Assembly (NCBI GenBank): GCA_009602725.1
Contig: WELB01000105.1
Span: forward strand, 195,965-213,190
Length of the DNA: 17,226 nt
Direction of reading: 5' to 3'
Source of the DNA: Spirogloea muscicola
Lineage: Eukaryota; Streptophyta; Zygnematophyceae; Spirogloeales; Spirogloeaceae
Shown: positions 1-9,159 of the stretch, piece after piece
Layout of the letters: each line of letters starts with the position of its first letter
How positions within the stretch are numbered: the first letter of the stretch is position 1
Position numbers and translations under genes: made by a program
Notes under the pieces: model-generated
The model's input: only the letters and a program-made list of their open reading frames with translations
Database searches by the model: none
Told to the model about the DNA's origin: nothing

Positions 1-56
1 GTCTCCATGGCCGCAGCAGAGGCAAGCACAGCGGCATGGGGCGTGCTGGGGCAGAC

Positions 57-221
57 CTGCGTGAACTCGTGGAGGATGTCGCGGTGGCGGGCGAGCTTCT
101 GCGTGACGGACGTGGTGGACGTGGTGGCGGCGACGCAGCGGCCCATGGCGTCGTTCACATCCAGCAGCTTCTCCAGCAGCGCCTCGATCTCCATCTCCAT
201 GCTCTTCCACGACCCCACCTC
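57..221 (-). CDS. Golgi SNARE GOS28/GOSR1-type, single partial exon
   Basis: Reading the minus strand, an open exon encodes WKSMEMEIEALLEKL, then DVNDAMGRC, and ends with KLARHRDILHEFTQ. This is the conserved core of Golgi SNAP receptor complex member 1 (GOS28/GOS1), a Qb-SNARE in ER-Golgi and intra-Golgi vesicle fusion; family members share the pattern of an acidic EIE-LL-KL helix followed by RHRDIL. The exon ends with CAG at 59-57 and a GTCTGC donor begins at 56. The rest of the protein, including the SNARE helix and C-terminal membrane anchor, would lie left of the window. Upstream, the frame enters a Gly run encoded by a GGC repeat (222-242), where it meets the GLX gene in antisense, so the true exon start is unclear. 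The family call rests on recognised motifs and is firm. Whether this is a working gene or a rearranged fragment cannot be told here. Confidence 0.8.
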
Positions 222-2551
222 GCCGCCGCCGCCGCCGCCGCCTTCGCCCCCTCCTCCCAGTCCGCCCCCCTCTGCCGCCACTGGCCTCTACACAGTCATC
301 GGCTCCAACTTGGGCATCTCCGGGACATTCTCAGCGCTGACTCGGTACAACACCATCCTGTTTGTGGATCGCACGGATATTGTGGTGACCCAGATCAATG
401 CCAGCAAGGTTTCCTCCCAATATGCGCACGCCGTGGAGTTTGACCTGTCCACTAACCAGGTGTGCACTCAGCCCGGCCTGCTATACACAATACGGCTTCC
501 TGACTCAACAATCCATGTGCTGACAGCAAAGCAGCAGCATCAGTCTCTCATCTGCTAAGTGTGCCAGTATTGGTGTCACGTGGACTCCTGCAGGCAAGAG
601 GCCTGGTAGGCCCCGTGACAAACTCGTACGGCGCATGCGGGCACACCACTCCTGATGGCCACATCCTCGTTGCTGGTGGCATAAACACCGGTTCCAGCAC
701 AACTGGCTGGTATGCCATGCGGAGCTTCTACCCCACCGGCGATGGCACCGCCGAATTTGACTTCCCAGAGAAAGCACTCAGGAGCAGGAGGTGAGGCGCA
801 ACTTGCACGACAATGTCAAGAGAGCACACACGAGAGCACGCCAGTGCATGCCAGAGCTCAGCGCAAGCTGGTCAACCCAACCTGCTTGCCTACGAAACGA
901 CTGCACGTCAACATGGTGACAAAAGCTCAAACGTGGCCACATCATTCGGCGGTGCTCATCGCACTGCTGCTGCTTCCTGTGATGCAGGCTCTCGTCTTCT
1001 GCCCAGAGACTGCCAAACGGCAACGTGCTGTTTGTTGGCGGCCAAGGGCAGGTCCTTGATGCTAACCCTTACAGTGCCAGCAGCTGGTCGTACGAGCTGC
1101 TGGTCAAGACCAACATCCTGGAGGCATCCAACATTCACCCCATTGCTCTTCTGCAAGGTACTGGCGGTTACGACTTGTACCCCATCCTCCACCTTCTCAA
1201 GAACGGCAACATCTTCATCCTTGCCAACACCAAGGTAAGGCGGGCCTCACAGCGCCAGAGGCATCGTCGTGCGTCCTGCTGTCTTTACTAAAACCCGGAT
1301 GGCCATACTCTCCCTGCTCTTCCCCAATTCTAGCCCCAGTTTTTGGGCTCGGCTCACCCCAATGTAAGCTCTGCAGGTTTGCGAGTTGAATATCACGGCC
1401 GGTAGTGGCGCCTGCGTCAAGACATATCCGGACATTGCAGCAGCTGGAAGCAATACTTCGGCATCGCGGAGTAGTCCATACAGTGCGTCGAGCTTTATGC
1501 TGCCACTGGATGCCGCCACGAACTACTCCACCACCATCATGGTCTGTGGTGGTGGCTACCCTGCCACAGCAACCTGCGGCTCACTCAGGGTCGACGACCC
1601 GTCTGGCAGCCCTGTGTGGGTGTACGAATCCATGCCTGGGCCTCGCACCATGTTCAACACGATCCTGCTTCCCATTGGGAAGGTGCTCTTCATCAATGGT
1701 GCCAGCTCGGGCTATGCAGGTGTGAAGAGGGATCAGCATTGGCTCTGTTGAAATCTGTGCAGCATACTTCGATAGGTCATCTGATGCAACTTGCGAGGCT
1801 GTAAGCTAGTGATATTCGTCATCGGCAGTCGGACTCGTATGTTCTGCTGTGTAAACTTCGCTTGTGCACATCCATGTCTGCTGCAGGTAATAATGCTGCT
1901 GGCACGCCAGCATCAAACCCATATCTTCTTAATCCGGCTGTGTCGCCCAGCTCGGCAGCGAGGTTCGACGTTTTGTCACCGTCCACCATCGCCAGGCCTT
2001 TCCAGGCGTCTGCCACGCTCGCCCATGACGGCAGGGTCATCCTGGCGGGAGGAAGCCCATACACGTTCCCCGCCCCAACCAAGTACTCGGGGGCCATGCA
2101 ACTGTCTGTGGAGGCCTTCTCGCCACAGTACCTCGACTATCAGATGATCGCACCTCCCATCATCTCGCCGTCCTTGCCTACCTCCCTCCTCTACTCCCAG
2201 AACGCCCCCGTCACGTTCTCGGCGGCGGCTGCGAAGGCCGTCTCCGTAGTGCTGATCGACCCCGGCGTGAGCACGCATGGCCTCAACATGGGCCAGCGCA
2301 TGGTCAAGCTGCAGTCCACCAAGTTCGTTGCCAATGGCAACGGCACATTCTCCACAACAGTCACCCTCCCGCCCAACAGCAACATCGCCCCCCCAGGATA
2401 CTACTTGCTCTTTGTGATTGTCACACCTGGCCGTGTCGGCGCAGCCGTTGTGCCATCTACAGGTAGGTGGGTGCAACTAGGTGGGATCCCAGCCTACCCG
2501 CCGCCCCCCCCTTCGCCTCCCCCCTCACCGCCACCACCAGGCTCTCTTTGA
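199..2551 (+). CDS. Glyoxal/galactose-oxidase-like (GLX, DUF1929) protein with Pro-rich ends, 5 exons, 5' end uncertain
   Basis: Exons: <199-459, 594-790, 1009-1234, 1377-1719, 1887-2551. All joins keep frame and use GT-AG introns of 134-218 nt; counted from the Met at 199 the product is about 563 residues. It starts with a Pro/Ser tract (SPPPPPPPSPPPPSPPP), followed by a kelch-type beta-propeller with recognisable GLX-family blocks: GISGTFSALTRYN, YDLYPILHLLKNGN, PGPRTMFNTILLP, LIDPGVSTHGLNMGQR and PPGYYLLFV. It closes with a VPSTGRWVQLGG strand and a second short Pro tract. Family members are copper-radical oxidases that make H2O2 outside the cell. Here, however, the usual R-x-YHS motif reads RPFQAS and the RWY motif is replaced by ALRSRR, so that activity is doubtful. 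The frame stays open to the left edge, but that part is antisense to a SNARE exon, so the real start and any signal peptide are missing or unrecognised. The Met at 199 is only a placeholder. Exon boundaries match the paralogue at 12645-14737. Confidence 0.8.
220..242. repeat. GCC triplet repeat at the SNARE/GLX junction
   Basis: An uninterrupted GCC/GGC triplet run of seven units. It encodes Pro on the plus strand (GLX linker) and Gly on the minus strand (next to the SNARE core). It sits exactly where SNARE-like coding on one strand gives way to GLX-like coding on the other, which makes it a likely breakpoint for recombination or for an assembly join. Confidence 0.7.
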
Positions 2552-3335
2552 GCAATGGTGCAGGCGATACCCACCACTCAATTCCAGCTCAATTCCAACT
2601 CCATACTTGCTGATAGATCAAGTACTGCTAAGCACTCACAGCGGCCTAAGAGCTTCCCGAGCTTGTAGTTTGCAAGTCACCTTATCTTGTAGTCTTTCAG
2701 AGCACCAAAGGCGACAAAGTGCTCAAGCTTTGCAATGTTTCACAAGTCCATTGCAAGTAGATAAGTCATGATTCTTTTTGCAGGCCTTCACCCAAACCCA
2801 AGTCATAGTGCCACATAATCGGCCCCCCTTCCAGCCGAGGGCCCCTTATACTTCCTCTGCAGGAATATAGACCCCTCAGCAAGATGTCTAATTCATTTAT
2901 TCTTTCATTCTTTGATTTCTCAAGGAGAAAGTACGTTGCCATCAATCAGCTGGACAGTCTGTCTCTTAAGCAGATCCGTTTCCCTTTCTGGATCCAATTT
3001 AATGAGCAAACTCACATATCAATGTCACAGATCTTCAAAGATTTAAAAATCCGACTGCTGCAAGTAGCCAACAGTACTTATATTATATATGTGAAACTAA
3101 TATAATGCGTACATAACTTGACCGTAAATTAAGGTATACCTTCATGGTGCTTGCAGTCTGCACCGTGCTGAAGCACGAGCAGGTACAGGGATGTAGGCAG
3201 GTCTACAACCTGACACTGTGGCAAAGCGCCTGTAGGCAACTAGGCAGACACATGTGCAGCACATGTGCAAGCATACCAAGGTTTGTATTGCAATGAATGT
3301 CAAGACAGTCTGCATAGCACCTCGTGATTGAAGCA
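2552..3335. other. Convergent spacer with an AT-rich island
   Basis: Spacer between the stop codons of the GLX gene (plus) and the HHIPL gene (minus); it should hold both 3' UTRs. From about 2860 to 3140 the sequence turns AT-rich, with stretches such as TATATTATATATG, in sharp contrast to its GC-rich surroundings. A 73-codon open frame at 2884-3105 shows no recognisable family and probably reflects composition. No clear polyadenylation signal was identified. Confidence 0.5.
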
Positions 3336-6300
3336 TCAGATTTCTGGTGGAGGTGGAGTTGGGAATGAAGGTGGAGGTGGAGGTGGAGGTGGACGTGGAG
3401 GTGGACGTGGTGGACGTGGTGGCGGAGGTGGACGTGGTGGCGGAGGTGGACGTGGTGGTGGTGGAGGTGGCCGTGGAGGTGGACGTGGAGGTGGACGTGG
3501 TGGTGGAGGTGGACGTGGTGGCAGAGGTGGACGTGGTGGTGGTGGAGGTGGACGTGGAGGTGCAGGTGGACGTGGCGGCGGCCGCGGCGGCGGAGGTGGA
3601 CGTGGTGGTGGTGGAGGTGGACGTGGAGGTGGAGGTGGACGTGGAGGGGCAGGTGGACGTGGAGGTGGCGGCGGTCGCGGCGGCGTAGGTGGACGTGGTG
3701 GTGGTGGAGGTGGACGTGGAGGTGGAGGTGGACGTGGAGGTGCAGGTGGACGTGGAGGTGGCGGCGGCCGCAGCGGCGGAGGGCTTGTAGGAGGCGGTGC
3801 CGGCTGCCCAAGGCAGCTAGGGATGGCACAGCGGTCGTGGCCGGTGACCTTGTACACGCCGACTGGGGTCAGCATGTATGGATCGCCATTGTAGTCCTCA
3901 CCCCAGGTGTGGATACTTGGGAACACCAGCGGACCGCCAGGCGTATGGTTGAACGGGATAGCAAGCGTGGTGTCGAGAGCAGCGTAGAAGTTGACAAACT
4001 GCTTGGCCATGGTTGTCCACCGCGGCTGCCCAGGCGCGCTCGTGTCGGTCGCAATCCATGCCGCACCATACTGGTCGTTGAAGAAGTACTTGCCACTGTA
4101 GCAAGGGATCCGCGGCGAGCGGTATATGGGGCCACCGATGATTGCAGCGGTGGTCACTCTGACATGCGGGTCCTGGTGCGTGTAAGTCTGCTTCGGCCAC
4201 TGCGGCCAGAAAGGGATGAGAAGGCTTGTGTCAGCGGTTACTCGTTCTGCAGAAGTTATGAAAGCGCTTCAAGTCCCTCCAGCTTCGGCAAGACAAGTGC
4301 ATAATTGATGAGGGAGACCCAAGTCATCAGCAGCAATGGCTGGGCCTCAAGGGCTCCCACCCTTAGCGTCCCAAAGATGTTGGAGGGGTCGGTGAAGCCG
4401 CCTGGCGGGGCATGCTCGTCATATTTTGCGAGTATTGTGAAATTCAACGTTCCTGTGCAATCAAATTGACGGCTGCATAATCAGATGGGCACCTTGCCAT
4501 ACATGCGGTCCATACGAGCTGGCACCAGCAGGTAGCCCATCCATGCGCAGCGGCAAGTGCTGGTGATGCCTTGGTGGAGTTCCTGCCAGGGGCGAGACTT
4601 CACACGCACCTTCAAACATGCGCCAACCGTAGTTTCCTCCAGCCTCAATGACATCAACCTCCTCCACGGTGTCCTGCAGTGCAGGAAGTCTAAGCTGGTG
4701 AAGGCTCCCAATGCTTGCAGTAGAGGCAACGATCCGTATGAGAGGAAAGCAAGCAGCTACAACGACGACCGCAACGAGAAGCAGCATCTGGCTAGTGCAG
4801 CTGTACAGTCAGCGCCTGGCTGGCCACCAGACCTGGCCAACATCAGCACAGATGAAGTCATCATTGTCGCGGTCAAAAGTGCAGCTCCAGGGGTTGCGCA
4901 AGCCAAGCGCATAGATTTCGGGGCGAATCCCTGCGACGCCAACGAACGGGTTATCTGACGGTATGCCGTATGGACTGCTTGCTGTGTAATTATCCACGTC
5001 AAGCCGCAGGATTTTCCCGAGGAAGGTTGTGCCCCGCTGTGCAAAGTTGAAGATGTCGCCAGCTCCACCTCCATCACCGGACATGTAGTACATGTAAGGC
5101 TGCAGCACAGTGCGGCGGAAGAGCAGGTGGCCGCCATTGTGATTGGAGTATGGCCTGAACACAAAGGCCGTGCGACTCGCCAGCCGAAGTCAATATCCAA
5201 TGGGCGGGCAGCTGCTGCAAACATGATGCCTCACCTTGCCAAGGAGCTCCCCTGGCGTGCCCTACCTCGCAAATGTGAGAAGCCTTCGGACTTCGGCATC
5301 GATGGCGACTGTCGCTGTACGTGGGCTGTGGCCGGCACTGTACTCAGCAACAATTGTGTTGGCCTCACACAAGGGCTGCAGCAAGGCACTGACGTTGGGC
5401 TGTGGGATAGAACACTGATTGACCACATTGCACTCGCACGGCCCCTGGCAGTCCGGGTACTGGGTGCCATTGCAGATATACGACACAAAGAAGCGGCCAT
5501 TGACAAGGTAGTTCGGGTGCAGCGCAAATCCCAGCAGGCCACGCTCGCCGTTGACTATAGTCCTCAAGTGAAGATCAAGAAACTGCACATGTGAAGAGCG
5601 TAAATAGGTCGGACCTTCGCCAAGGCGAGGCGGCCTCGTCACTGGAGGCGGCAAGCGTTGGCGCTCGAGCAGCACCAATCAGCAGCACGCTTGGCATAGG
5701 AGTTTGGCTTACAATGGTCCTGTTGGCAAATTTCAGGCCGCTGCCTTCTGGCGGGACCTGCGCAAGGAACACAAAGCCAGTGCGCGTGTGCAGGAAGACG
5801 CGGTTGGAGCCGTCGGGGTGCGGTAGCATGCCCAGGTAGTCCTGGTCATCGACGCGGTCGAAACAGATGTTGGGCAGAGGTGGCGCCGAGCTGGTCGGCG
5901 GAGGCGGCACGTACGGTGGCGGTGGTGGTGCTGGGGGCAGCGGGCCATTGGGATCGAAAGGCGAGCCGGAGAAGCAGCGGGCCTGGTATGGCGATGCGCA
6001 GAAGTCGAGCCGGAATTCATCCACCGTGGGGTATTGGTCTAGCAGGCGGAATGCTGCCGGGCTCGGCGGCACGTTGAGCTCGTCGAGCTGCGCCTGCAGG
6101 TACTGGAGGTAGAACGGCGAGTACGTGATGTTGAGGCCAGCACAAGCTGCGTATGCGCCGTCGCAGTAGCTTCCCAGGCAGAGCAGCGGCAGAGCGCGCG
6201 CCGCGCCGACCTCCGAGTCGAACAGATGCGACGCCCATGGGTCGCATTGCTGCATGGACGCATGGCAGGTCGTCGAGCCCGTCAGCGAGCGTCGCGACAG

Positions 6301-6873
6301 AGCACACTGCCAATCGATCGGCGACCAGGGGTGGCCACCGGTCGCACCTACTGGGCAGACGAGGGAACTCACCGCGCAGGTGGCGAGCTGCAGGAAAGTC
6401 CGGCAGGCCGCAACCTCGTCGTCGGAGCCACCCGAGAAGGCCATATCGGCAAACTGCTGCTGCAGTTGGACATCCGCGTGGTAGTCGCAGCACCCCAGGT
6501 TGGCGTACGCGCCGCCGTAGAGCTGCATGCAGAAGGGGCCCACGGGGGACTGCGGCACAGGCCCAGCTGCGAGCGCCCACCACCAGAGCTCCCATCAGGG
6601 CGGCAATGCCGAGCACAACTTGCTGTGGCACAGCTGTGGGAATCGGTGACATGATTTGTATCCGAGATCGAGGCGCCACCTACGAGAGCTGACCACACGG
6701 AGGAGCTGGCTACGGCCGAAAGACCAGCGATGGTGCTCACAGAAGTCCTCGCAGATGGGGTGCGCCAGCGCGTTGCCGACGAGCAGCAGCGTGGCGGCCA
6801 CAGCGCGCGCCAGCCATCTGCTGCGCCGAGCGGCCGCCGGGCCGCGGCTCCCGCCGCACGGCCGAGACGCCAT
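3336..6873 (-). CDS. Secreted HHIPL-like protein: folate-receptor-like domain, GSDH propeller, Pro-rich tail; 8 exons
   Basis: Minus-strand exons: 6873-6741, 6566-6373, 6249-5713, 5582-5266, 5154-4833, 4673-4610, 4452-4361, 4199-3336. The spliced length is 2523 nt, 840 residues, with frame kept throughout. Residues 1-37 form a signal peptide (Arg-rich start, hydrophobic core, cleavage after NALA). Residues 38-205 are Cys-rich and folate-receptor-like (HPICEDF, LYGGAYANLGCC, LPLLCLGSYC). Residues 212-236 are a Pro linker. Residues 237-685 are a glucose/sorbosone dehydrogenase propeller, with GERGLLGFALHPNY, YSNHNGGHLLF, GLRNPWSCTFDRD and GGNYGWRMFEG. Residues 686-840 are almost pure Pro/Arg repeats. 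The order matches animal HHIP/HHIPL proteins and plant HIPL proteins. Known relatives are PQQ-type sugar dehydrogenases or ligand binders; the substrate here is unknown. The product should be secreted or wall-bound. The donor after exon 7 is the least certain boundary, since the frame stays open for a further 26 codons. Confidence 0.82.
3350..3790. repeat. Coding minisatellite: GGTGGACGT-type repeat, antisense Pro/Arg codons
   Basis: Variants of GGTGGAGGTGGACGT repeat for about 440 bp. On the minus strand they encode PPRPPPPP-type units, the tail of the HHIPL protein. On the plus strand the tract is strongly G-rich with runs of GG every few bases. Unit length varies in steps of three, so the frame is preserved, which is consistent with in-frame expansion and contraction under coding constraint. 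Confidence 0.85.
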
Positions 6874-7243
6874 GGCGCCCTCGCCGGCCGTCGGGCCAGG
6901 CTGCGCCGCGCTGCGGGCGTGCTGGCCGTGGCCGGCTCAAGCGGCAGCCGCGACTCTAGCCCGGCCCTCTGAAGCCTCCCGGGGCCAGCTCCGGCGGGAG
7001 AGGCTGAAAACGGAGTGCGTCATAACGGATGGAGGGCCCGTTTGGCCAGGCCAAGTACGAAGGCAAGCACATTGACAAATGTACGCCACCTGCTGCCAAG
7101 CTGACTCGCTCAGTGACCACGAGTCAGCACACAGAAGGTCGCTAGCTGATGCCCGACTACCGGACGGCAACCGACAAGCTCTCGGGAGGGGGTGCTCGAA
7201 CCCGCGTTACTTTGTTCCTTACTTTTTGGGCTGTCGTTTGAGA
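6874..7243. other. Upstream region of the HHIPL gene
   Basis: This is GC-rich sequence directly upstream of the minus-strand start codon at 6873, presumably holding its promoter and 5' UTR. No TATA-like box, known element or convincing open frame was recognised. Confidence 0.3.
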
Positions 7244-7346
7244 GCAAGCGCGGCCAGATTAACTGGTGGCTGGGAGAGGCCAGCCCAAAAGAATGGACAA
7301 GGTCTGAAGGAGTCGGAGTGCTAAGGACTGAGACAGCAGTAAGCGA
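7244..7346 (-). repeat. Dispersed repeat, full-length copy in minus orientation
   Basis: About 103 bp that is the reverse complement of the copies at 9733-9836 and 10155-10258, with one visible mismatch (AAAAGAATGG here against AAAATAATGG). The core contains GGCTGG-CCTCTC-CCAGCC, a 6-bp inverted repeat around a 6-base loop, next to a CCTTGTCCATT block. It holds no coding potential and its family is unknown. Confidence 0.8.
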
Positions 7347-7552
7347 ACTCTCAGTCAGCGAACCTCTCGTCAGTAGATGCAAATCTGAGTAGCTAGCAGG
7401 CGGAAAGACGTCGCCCTGACGGAAGCCGGAGGCCGCCGCCAGAGCGCGGCCTGCGCGCAAGTGGACCGCAAAAGCTAGGGACCGCTGCAAAGAGACGGCC
7501 AGGCGCATCCAGTAAACTTGGGCGAGGGACCCGTTTCCAGTCCGTTTGCTGA

Positions 7553-7636
7553 TGTCTCAGTCCTTAGCACTCAGACCTTATCCATTCCGTTGGGCTGGCC
7601 TCTCCCAGCCACCACTTCATCTGGCCGCGCTCGCTT
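7553..7636 (+). repeat. Dispersed repeat, diverged copy
   Basis: Same order of blocks as the full copies: TGTCTCAGTCCTTAGCACT, then GACCTTATCCATT, GGGCTGGCCTCTCCCAGCC and CTGGCCGCGCT. Part of the segment between the first two blocks is missing. Confidence 0.75.
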
Positions 7637-7640
7637 CCTT

Positions 7641-7715
7641 GGCACTCCGGCTCCTTTAGACCTTGTCCATTCCTTTGGGCGAGCCCTTCTCTCTTTGGGC
7701 TGGCCTCCCCCAGCA
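7641..7715 (+). repeat. Dispersed repeat, partial copy
   Basis: Carries GGCACTCCGGCTCCTTTAGA, then CCTTGTCCATTCCTTTGGGC. A short GAGCCCTTCTCTC insertion separates these from TTTGGGCTGGCCTCCCCCAGC. The end of the element is missing. Confidence 0.65.
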
Positions 7716-7746
7716 GAAGAAGTGGCTCTCCCAATGGGGGCAAGGG

Positions 7747-7814
7747 CTGTGAGAAGCCAGCCCGAAAAGAATTGACAAGAACCAGCCACCCAGCTAATCT
7801 GGCCGCGCTTGCTT
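7747..7814. repeat. Dispersed repeat, scrambled composite copy
   Basis: The left part reads as the reverse complement of the core (AAGCCAGCCCGAAAAGAATT followed by GACAAG). The right part reads in forward orientation (ACCAGCCACCCAGCTAATCT, then GGCCGCGCTTGCTT). The two orientations meet near 7780, which suggests nested or rearranged copies. Confidence 0.55.
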
Positions 7815-8440
7815 TTACCAGCCCCTATCCTCAAATGGGCGAGCCCTTCTCTCGAACCCGCGTCTGCTGTCTCCCAGCGCCACTTGGCTCCGCCAGGCTT
7901 CGACGCGTGTTGCCACCTGGCTCACCGTCCAGTTGCCGCGTGGCGGGGCCGCACACGCGCGCCGCCGTGCCGGCCGGCACGACCGCACGTGCGTCGCCGC
8001 CAGCCCCTGTCGCGACCCACCGTCGGATACCGCGGCACAGCGCCGCATCGTGCGGTAAGATCCCGCGACTCCGGCATTCGTGGCGGCGCTCCAGCTCCCC
8101 AAGTTGGCATGTCGGATTTGTTTGTGCTCAACAGTGTCATACCATGACACGCTTTCAAGTATTGATTGCTGTGTGTGGAGTTGACTATCCTTCCAGAAAA
8201 GACAGATTTGGGGTAGTGTACAATTTGCTAAGTGTTTCTTCTAATTCGCGTATACGAAGACAGACTAGTGTAGATGAGAAACTTATTCTCTTTCATCTAT
8301 TTTCCCATCTGCGGGTTGGTGGGGTCGAGAAGTACGGGATACGTTTGGTAGTTACTTCGACCTGCTGCTAACTCGGGGTCACTAAGGTTCCGTCAACTGT
8401 CTCGTGCATAGCTGTGTGGTTTCAGCCCCTTTCGGCTTCT
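7815..8440. other. Spacer, no gene recognised
   Basis: GC-rich to about 8100, then notably less GC-rich to about 8400. Open frames on both strands across 7815-8150 lack any recognisable motif and overlap each other, as expected of GC-rich noncoding DNA. Confidence 0.3.
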
Positions 8441-8444
8441 GGCT

Positions 8445-8510
8445 CTTCGGACCTTGTCCATTCTTTTTGGGCTGGCCTTTCCAAGCCACCTTCTTAAATC
8501 GGGCGTGCTC
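8445..8510 (+). repeat. Dispersed repeat, diverged copy
   Basis: Contains GGACCTTGTCCATTCTTTTT, then GGGCTGGCCTTTCCAAGCCA and a diverged CCTTCTTAAATCGGGCGTGC end. The GGCTTG/CCAAGCC changes alter the inverted repeat. Confidence 0.6.
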
Positions 8511-8830
8511 TTTGTTTGTGGTCACTTTCTTTCTTATGGGGAGGGTGGCATGGATGGAAGCACTAGGAGACTTAGGCCGAGGCCGGACGGGGAATCCGGA
8601 TCGGTGAAGCCCAGAGAGAGAGGCGCAGCTCTGCTGCTCCCTCTTCCGTCACCGGCAGATCGCTGCCGGTTCGCTGCGAGGCGTCCGTGGCAGGCCCTTG
8701 GTGGGCTCGCTGCTGCCTGGTGCCCAGCAGGTGGAGACGCTGCCTGACGGCGGCGCCACAGGGCCAAGTCTTCCGCTGCGCCGACGCGCGAGTGCCTCGC
8801 CATATCGGGGGTTGGCTCCTAAACGAAGGA

Positions 8831-8884
8831 AGTGCGCGCCCATAGACAAGAGGAGCTGGCAGAGGCCAGCCCGAGAATGGGCAG
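8831..8884 (-). repeat. Dispersed repeat, variant copy in minus orientation
   Basis: Carries AGTGCGCGCCCATAGACAAG followed by GAGCTGGCAGAGGCCAGCCC and GAGAATGGGCA. The prefix AGTGCGCGCCCATAGA is shared with the copy at 9100, so these two form a sub-family of their own. Confidence 0.6.
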
Positions 8885-9099
8885 TATTCCAATAGCCGGG
8901 AGAAAGCTTCCTGAACCCCCTACAGCCGAACTGAAGGACAACCCACGTCTAACTTTGTGTATAGGGGCTGGTTGATACAGCTGCAGTGCTCACCCGAGCT
9001 CGGGGCAGCCTTGGACAGATTGCCAAACCCCAAACCCCCGGTCGGGGAGACTGCGCCCTCGCGGCGCCGGCGGCGGTGGCAGATGCTAATGGCATCAAG

Positions 9100-9159
9100 A
9101 AGTGCGCGCCCATAGAGAAGAAGGGCTGGCAAAGCCAGCCCAAAAAAGAATGGACAATG
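9100..9159 (-). repeat. Dispersed repeat, variant copy in minus orientation
   Basis: AGTGCGCGCCCATAGAGAAG is followed by GGGCTGGCAAAGCCAGCCC and AAAGAATGGACAATGG. It is the second member of the variant sub-family at 8831. Confidence 0.6.

Noticed and set aside
7-198. Plus-strand open frame continuing upstream of the Pro tract (Ala/Ser/Val-rich)
   Set aside because: It is antisense to a strongly conserved SNARE exon and shows no family resemblance itself, so it is probably a shadow frame.
2472-2551. Possible extra intron starting at GTAGGTGGG in the last GLX exon
   Set aside because: Reading through gives the family-typical VPSTGRWVQL ending; splicing there would remove it.
2884-3105. 73-codon frame in the AT-rich island
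   Set aside because: It has no recognisable family, biased composition and no supporting context.
3328-3894. Plus-strand Gly/Arg-rich frame resembling an RGG-box RNA-binding protein
   Set aside because: It is the exact antisense of the Pro/Arg tail of the HHIPL gene. The minus-strand reading joins a conserved GSDH domain; the plus-strand one has no other domain.
6250-6372. Read-through of the exon 2/exon 3 intron in the HHIPL gene, which is open in frame
   Set aside because: The paralogue has an intron at the same position containing in-frame stops, and donor and acceptor are good in both copies.
7188-7206. Sequence CTCGAACCCGCG, whose complement resembles a tRNA B box; repeated at 7853
   Set aside because: No A box or cloverleaf was found, and its orientation relative to the dispersed repeat differs between the two places, so a tRNA or tRNA-derived SINE is not supported.
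7815-8150. Overlapping 110-codon frames on both strands
   Set aside because: They show no motif, lie within GC-rich spacer, and both strands being open is typical of such composition.
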